Below are positions 59,950-64,000 of a stretch of 64,000 bases of DNA, one piece after another. The translations under genes were made by a program, and so were the position numbers. Position 1 is the first letter of the stretch, and each line of letters starts with the position of its first letter. Under the pieces are notes generated by a model, which made no database searches, was not told where the DNA came from, and saw only the letters and a list, made by a program, of their open reading frames with translations. Source of the stretch: Solirubrobacterales bacterium (lineage in GTDB: Bacteria; Actinomycetota; Thermoleophilia; Solirubrobacterales; 70-9); assembly GCA_021155855.1 (NCBI GenBank), contig JAJNAZ010000012.1:1-64000 (forward strand). The letters run 5' to 3'.

Positions 59950-60939
59950 ATGGCGATCACTCCCGACCAGCAGGCCACCCTTCAGCTCCTACTCGTGCGT
60001 GGCCAGAGCTACGCGGACCTGGCGAAGCTGCTCGCCGTCGACGAGTCCGCGATCCGCGCCCGGGCCCGGGCCGCGCTGACCGAGCTCGGCGGCATCGACC
60101 CCGACCGCCACGTCGGCCTCACCGACTACCTGCTCGGCCAGGCCGATCCGATCGGCCGCGCCGACGCCTCGCGGCATCTGCGCGAGCACGCCGCAGACCA
60201 CGCGCTTGCGACGACCCTCGGCGAGCGCCTGCGGGAGCTGTTCCCGGGCGCCGAGCTTCCCCGGCTCCCGGGCGAGCCGCGCCGGGGGCGCCGCCTGCGG
60301 CGCGCGCCTGCGGCGCGCGATGTCGCACCGGGGCCGGCGGCGCCAAGCCGGGGGGGCCGCGGGTCCGGCCTCTCGTCCTCACAGACGCGGCTGCTCGTCG
60401 TCCTCGGCAGCGCTGCCCTGCTGCTGATCGCGGTGGTGCTGGCGCTCACAGGCGCCTTCAACGGTGGCGGCGACGACGACTCCTCGGCCGCCAGCGGCGA
60501 GCCGACTACCACCGCCTCGGCGGACGATGAAGAGATCGAGCGGGTGGCGCTGCGCCCGACCGAGGGCGGTGACGCCCGCGGTGAGGCGCTCTTCGGCCTA
60601 GCCTCGGGCGACCAGCCGTTCGTCGAGCTCTCGATCGACGGCCTCGACCCGGCGCCGGGGGGCCAGCAGTACGTCGTCTGGCTGATGCTGACGCAGCGGC
60701 AGGGCTATCCCCTGTCGCCGATTGCGGCCAGCCAACAAGGCTCATTCTCGAACCGCTTCCCGATCCCCTCTGCGGTGCTTCCGGTAGTCGCCCGGGTGCG
60801 CTTCGTCGAGGTGGCGATTGCGCCGGCGAAGGAGATCCGCCGAGTCGTCGAGCGGGCGCTCGAGGAGACCAGCCTCGTGGTCGACCGGCCGGGCCGCTCA
60901 GTCCTTCGAGGCGAGATCCCGCCCGCCGGCGGACCATAG
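59950..60939 (+). CDS. Membrane protein with cytoplasmic HTH and RskA-like external domain
   Basis: The 329-residue protein has a cytoplasmic N-terminus with a sigma-region-4-like helix-turn-helix (QSYADLAKLLAVDESAIRAR) and helices resembling an anti-sigma domain (LTDYLLGQADPIGRADASRH). A basic Pro-rich linker precedes one TM helix (LLVVLGSAALLLIAVVLAL, about 145-165). The extracytoplasmic beta-rich domain (QYVVWLMLTQRQGYPLSP, RFVEVAIAPAKEI) recalls RskA C-terminal domains. This looks like a one-piece transmembrane regulator, but no partner sigma gene is adjacent. ATG 59950 is preferred over GTG 59938. Confidence 0.72.
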   Translation: MAITPDQQATLQLLLVRGQSYADLAKLLAVDESAIRARARAALTELGGIDPDRHVGLTDYLLGQADPIGRADASRHLREHAADHALATTLGERLRELFPGAELPRLPGEPRRGRRLRRAPAARDVAPGPAAPSRGGRGSGLSSSQTRLLVVLGSAALLLIAVVLALTGAFNGGGDDDSSAASGEPTTTASADDEEIERVALRPTEGGDARGEALFGLASGDQPFVELSIDGLDPAPGGQQYVVWLMLTQRQGYPLSPIAASQQGSFSNRFPIPSAVLPVVARVRFVEVAIAPAKEIRRVVERALEETSLVVDRPGRSVLRGEIPPAGGP

Positions 60940-60976
60940 CGGCGAGGTTTACTTGGGCGGATCTCGTCGGAGTTGT

Positions 60977-62614
60977 TCATTCCGGCAGCAGCTTGCCCGG
61001 GTTCATGATCCCGGCCGGGTCGAGGCGCCGCTTGATCGCCCGCAGGGCCTCGAGCCCCGTCTCCCCCACCTCAGCGGGCATGTAGGGGGCGTGGTCGCGG
61101 CCGATCGCGTGGTGGTGGGTGATCGTGCCGCGGGCGGCGACGATCGCCTCGCAGGCCGCGGCCTTCACCGCCCGCCACTGCGCGAGCTCCTCGCCACGAC
61201 GGCTGCGGGCGATCAAGGTGAAGTACAACGAGGCGCCGTCGCGGTAGGCGTGCGAGAGGTGGCAGATCACGATCCCGGGCGTACCCTGGGCTCGCAGCGC
61301 CGATTCGAGCGCCTCGCCGACCGCCCGGTACAGACGCTCGAGCCGCGACCAGGTGTGCGCGGTCTCGAGCGTCTCGACCAAGTAGCCGAGGTCCATCAGC
61401 TCGTCGCGCAGATACGGCCCCTCGAACCGGCTCCGCTCCCACGCGCGGCCGGGCGCCTCGCCGAGCGCTGCGCCGCCTCCTCGTCGCAGGAGCCGCGCAG
61501 AGAGCGCTCGCCGGCGATCCACCGACTCGCGCTCGCCCTCCCAGCCGCAGATCACCAGGCAGCCTCCGCGCCGGCGGCGCAGGCCGAGATAAGCGCCGAG
61601 CAGGGCGCGCTTGAACCCGCTCGTGCCCGCGAGGCCGAGCGAGACCCTGGTCTCGGCCTCGTCGGATAGCCGGGTCACGTCGGGTAGGGCGTCGGCTTGG
61701 GCGAGCGAGCGGATCAGCTCACGTCCAGAGGCGAAGTCGGGCGCCATCCAGGCCTCGTAGCGCCGCGCCTCCGGCGCCGGGCGGACGCGGACGGTGACCT
61801 CGGTGATCGCGCCCAGCACACCCTCGGAGCCCAGCGCCAGCTCGCGCAGGGACGGACCTGCCGCGGTGTGTGGCGTCGCCCGGGTGCGCAGCTCGCCGGC
61901 CGGGGTGACCATCGCCAGCGAGGTGACGATCTCATCGAAGCGCCCGTACCCGCTCGAAGCCTGGCCGGCCGACCGGGTCGCGGCGAAGCCGCCGATCGTC
62001 GCGTACTCGAACGACTGCGGGTAGTGGCCGATCGTCAGCCCCTGCGCGCGCACCGCCCCCTCGGCCTCGGGGCCGCGCAGGCCGGGTCCGAGCGTCGCCG
62101 TGAGCGAGATCCGGTCGATCTCGACCGTGCGCATCCGGCGCAGGTCGAGCGCGATCACCCGCTCGTGCGGGCCGGCGACCGGGTCCACTCCGCCGACCAC
62201 GCTGGTGCCGCCGCCGAACGGCACCACCGCGATTTTCTCCCGTGAGCAGATCTCGAGCAGGGCCGAGACCTGCTCCGGGGTGCCCGGCATGACGACGGCG
62301 TCGGGCACGCCGCCGACGCGTCCACTGCGCAGGCGGATCAGATCGGGATAGCTGCGGCCTGCCGCTCGCCGCACCCGTTGCTCGGGCGCGACGAGCACGC
62401 TCGCCGCGTTGACCGCCTCGACGATCGCGTCGGGCAGCGGCCGCGGAGCGGGTATCGCCACCTGGTCGAGCTCGACCCGGCGCACGGGCTCGGCCTCGCC
62501 GAGCTCGGAACGCAGCATCGCCAGCCCCCCTGCCGACAGCCGGGTGCGCTTATCGTCGTCCCCCCAACCCCACCACTTCGGCGCTCGGGTCGCCGGGTGT
62601 CGAGACTCAGCCAT
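60977..62614 (-). CDS. Alkyldihydroxyacetonephosphate synthase-like FAD oxidase
   Basis: The 545-residue VAO/PCMH flavoprotein starts with KWWGWGDDDKRT, a segment characteristic of alkylglycerone-phosphate synthases. The FAD domain has VPFGGGTSVVGGVD, IGGFAATRSAGQASSGYGRF and LGSEGVLGAITEVT. The C-terminal cap has SHAYRDGASLYFTLI and the catalytic-type HHHAIGRDHAPYM. AGPS replaces the acyl chain of acyl-DHAP with a fatty alcohol, forming ether lipids. Bacterial homologues may be true AGPS or lactate/glycolate-oxidase-like. ATG 62614 overlaps the SRPBCC gene by 8 nt, so they are cotranscribed. Confidence 0.88.
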   Translation of the reverse strand: MAESRHPATRAPKWWGWGDDDKRTRLSAGGLAMLRSELGEAEPVRRVELDQVAIPAPRPLPDAIVEAVNAASVLVAPEQRVRRAAGRSYPDLIRLRSGRVGGVPDAVVMPGTPEQVSALLEICSREKIAVVPFGGGTSVVGGVDPVAGPHERVIALDLRRMRTVEIDRISLTATLGPGLRGPEAEGAVRAQGLTIGHYPQSFEYATIGGFAATRSAGQASSGYGRFDEIVTSLAMVTPAGELRTRATPHTAAGPSLRELALGSEGVLGAITEVTVRVRPAPEARRYEAWMAPDFASGRELIRSLAQADALPDVTRLSDEAETRVSLGLAGTSGFKRALLGAYLGLRRRRGGCLVICGWEGERESVDRRRALSARLLRRGGGAALGEAPGRAWERSRFEGPYLRDELMDLGYLVETLETAHTWSRLERLYRAVGEALESALRAQGTPGIVICHLSHAYRDGASLYFTLIARSRRGEELAQWRAVKAAACEAIVAARGTITHHHAIGRDHAPYMPAEVGETGLEALRAIKRRLDPAGIMNPGKLLPE

Positions 62615-63071
62615 CCGGCTCACCGACCAAGGCGCGCTCGATTCCCTCCAGCGCCTCGTCCAGGCGTCTCCGGCTGGCGCCCCTCATCATCGCGGAGCCC
62701 AGGCGGGCGAGGCCCCGCAGGGTCTCGTCGCTGGTCAACGTCACCCGGGTCTCATCGCCGTCGCGATCGAGGCCGATCTCGAGCTTCGATGCCTTGAGGA
62801 TGCGCTCGAACGGCGTTCCCTCGATCTCCTGCTCCCAGGCGTAGCGGTGCCCGTGGGTCGAGCCGATGCAGCGGAAGTCGGCCCGCACGCCCGTCCCGCG
62901 CTCGGTCCCGAGCACGGTGGTCCAATGGGCTCGCCGGCCGCCCGGATCGCGTATGTCCTCGACCCGCTGGGTTCGTGGCCACCACCGGGGCAGGCTGTGC
63001 GGATCGGACACCAAATCCCATACCCGGCCGGACTCGGCGGCGATCGTCCGGCTTCGCGAGACACGCGGCAT
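62607..63071 (-). CDS. SRPBCC (START/polyketide-cyclase-like) domain protein
   Basis: The 154-residue single-domain protein follows the SRPBCC pattern: N-terminal strand and helix SRTIAAESGRVWDLVSDPHS, then LPRWWPRTQRVEDI, alternating beta strands and a long C-terminal helix (ARLGSAMMRGASRRRLDEAL). Such helix-grip proteins bind lipids or other hydrophobic ligands. Its overlap with the alkyl-DHAP-synthase-like gene suggests it may handle the lipid substrate or product, which is inference only. Confidence 0.85.
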   Translation of the reverse strand: MPRVSRSRTIAAESGRVWDLVSDPHSLPRWWPRTQRVEDIRDPGGRRAHWTTVLGTERGTGVRADFRCIGSTHGHRYAWEQEIEGTPFERILKASKLEIGLDRDGDETRVTLTSDETLRGLARLGSAMMRGASRRRLDEALEGIERALVGEPDG

Positions 63072-63183
63072 CCCCGAGGCTAGCGACGAAGTCGCGACCT
63101 ACCCGCCCACGAGCTGCCCTCTCTGAACGGGGCGCGACCCGCCGAGAGCGCACGCTGAGCGGAGCATCTCGGCGGTCGTGTGC

Positions 63184-63972
63184 TCACTCGGCGGTGGACT
63201 TGAGGCGGCGCAGATCCCTGACCAGCAGCAGGTGCTTGAGGTGCCCGCAGACCGCGGCGAGGCTCTCGAGATTCTCGACCGCCTCCTTGCGGCGGGCCTG
63301 GCTGCGGGAGCGAAGCTGGGCGCTCAGCAGCTGCTCGAGCAGCGCCGCCTCGCGGTCCGCCGAGGTGCGGAAGACGCGCAGGTTGCGACCGGCGACACCG
63401 AACTTCGACAGCTCGGCGGCCGCGCGGACGATCTCGAGGTCGGTCTCGTCGTACGCGGGGCGCCCATCGTGGCGAGCGGGCGTGACGATGCCGAACTCCT
63501 GCAGCTCGCGCAGAAACGATTCGCGAACCCCGGCCTGCTCCAGCAACTCCGCCTGGGTGAACGTGGTCACCGGCTCGCCGACCGAGGCGGCGCGCCGCTT
63601 CTGGCTCTCGCCGCTCGGGCGGCGGCCGGTGAAGTCACCCGTTGCCAGCTCCTGGCGGATCACGCGCAGGGGCAGGAACTCGTCGCGCTGCATGCGCAGG
63701 ATCGCGCGCAGGCGCTCGACGTCGGCCTGGCTGTAGAGGCGGTAGCCGCCGGCGGTGCGGCGTGGCGCCAGCAGCTTCTGGTCCTCGAGGTAGCGGATCT
63801 TGGAGATCGAGATGTCGTCGAACTCCTGCGAGAGCGCCTTGCAGACGGCGCCGATCGTCAGCGACTTGCCGCTGCCCTGGGGCGCGGCGGGCTCCGTCGG
63901 CGGATCGGGCGTGGGCGGCGGAACGGCGCCGTCGAGCTGCTCTGGGTCGTGCTCGGCCACGGCTCCGCTCAC
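63184..63972 (-). CDS. MerR-family regulator resembling FtsR
   Basis: The 262-residue protein has an acidic/Pro N-terminal tail, then a MerR winged helix (LTIGAVCKALSQEFDDISIS, KIRYLEDQKLLAPRRTAGGY, ADVERLRAILRMQRDEFLPL). A C-terminal half-domain follows (FTQAELLEQAGVRESFLREL, DLEIVRAAAELSKFGV). This layout matches actinobacterial FtsR (Rv1828-like), a regulator of ftsZ and cell division, rather than metal-sensing MerR proteins: the C-terminal effector domain has no Cys cluster. It starts at GTG 63972, 28 nt from the window end, so the upstream neighbour (often an FHA protein) is not visible. Confidence 0.85.
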   Translation of the reverse strand: MSGAVAEHDPEQLDGAVPPPTPDPPTEPAAPQGSGKSLTIGAVCKALSQEFDDISISKIRYLEDQKLLAPRRTAGGYRLYSQADVERLRAILRMQRDEFLPLRVIRQELATGDFTGRRPSGESQKRRAASVGEPVTTFTQAELLEQAGVRESFLRELQEFGIVTPARHDGRPAYDETDLEIVRAAAELSKFGVAGRNLRVFRTSADREAALLEQLLSAQLRSRSQARRKEAVENLESLAAVCGHLKHLLLVRDLRRLKSTAE

Positions 63973-64000
63973 CGCGCCAGGTACGTCAGCTTGTACTTGC

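Overview
The window is a contiguous stretch of a very GC-rich bacterial chromosome. It is densely coding, with many GTG and TTG starts, 1 to 4 nt gene overlaps and short spacers. Gene content points to the phylum Actinomycetota, most likely class Thermoleophilia (Solirubrobacterales-like). Evidence is the dapB-dapA-RNase J and ftsK-cinA-thpR-recA-recX-RNase Y neighbourhoods, MurT/GatD, an FtsR-like MerR regulator, a SigB/F-type sigma factor, an alkyl-DHAP synthase homologue, and several small proteins of a type I associate with that lineage. The taxonomic call is inference. I saw no tRNA, rRNA, insertion sequence, prophage or CRISPR array.

Layout. 1-9374 (+): 3' part of pnp, an M16 peptidase, dapB, an amidase, dapA, RNase J and a secreted HEYGH metallopeptidase, almost head to tail. 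9391-11696 (-): an OmpR-type response regulator and histidine kinase pair closed by a clear intrinsic terminator. 11789-22813 (+, with two small minus-strand genes at 16.4-17.2 kb): ftsK, a RodZ-like protein, cinA, thpR, recA, recX, RNase Y, a membrane cytochrome c and a coiled-coil protein. 22847-32717: enoyl-CoA hydratase (-) starting 13 nt from miaB (+), then miaA, an NTF2-like gene, dapF, an LL-DAP-aminotransferase-like gene, ridA, a DMT-type membrane protein, an epimerase (-), hflX and dut. 32728-36486 (-): a coupled operon of lipid kinase, murT, a methyltransferase and gatD.

36523-41376: a methyltransferase (-), a lipoprotein cyclophilin, a peroxiredoxin, a hydrolase, a PRC-barrel-like protein, then a tandem GHKL anti-sigma-like protein convergent with a SigB/F-type sigma factor. 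41377-41787 has no convincing gene but holds a candidate self-recognised promoter, two hairpins and a 12-bp inverted repeat. 41788-43357 (-): a family 2 glycosyltransferase broken by a one-base frameshift, plus a membrane protein. 43597-49677: FAD oxidase, sensor kinase, FMO, YqgE, thioredoxin/TPR protein and CcdA. 49717-56253: small lineage proteins, a WS/DGAT acyltransferase, glnB-amtB, a K+-channel-like protein and a GH3-family protein. 56240-63972: a secreted gluzincin-like protein, nadE, a thioesterase, an HTH-TM anti-sigma-like protein, an alkyl-DHAP synthase homologue, an SRPBCC protein and an FtsR-like regulator.

Functional themes: diaminopimelate/lysine and peptidoglycan precursor synthesis (dapA, dapB, dapF, dapL-like, murT, gatD); RNA turnover (PNPase, RNase J, RNase Y); recombination and division (recA, recX, ftsK, ftsR-like); ammonium sensing (glnB-amtB). 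The main surprises are active-site substitutions. DapF has Ser at both catalytic Cys positions, PII lacks Tyr51, AmtB has Glu at the first twin-His position, and the GH3 protein lacks the usual Asp-Ser-His. RNase Y has no membrane anchor, and a methyltransferase gene sits between murT and gatD. Many starts lie 5-11 nt after a TANNNT box, which suggests frequent leaderless transcription.
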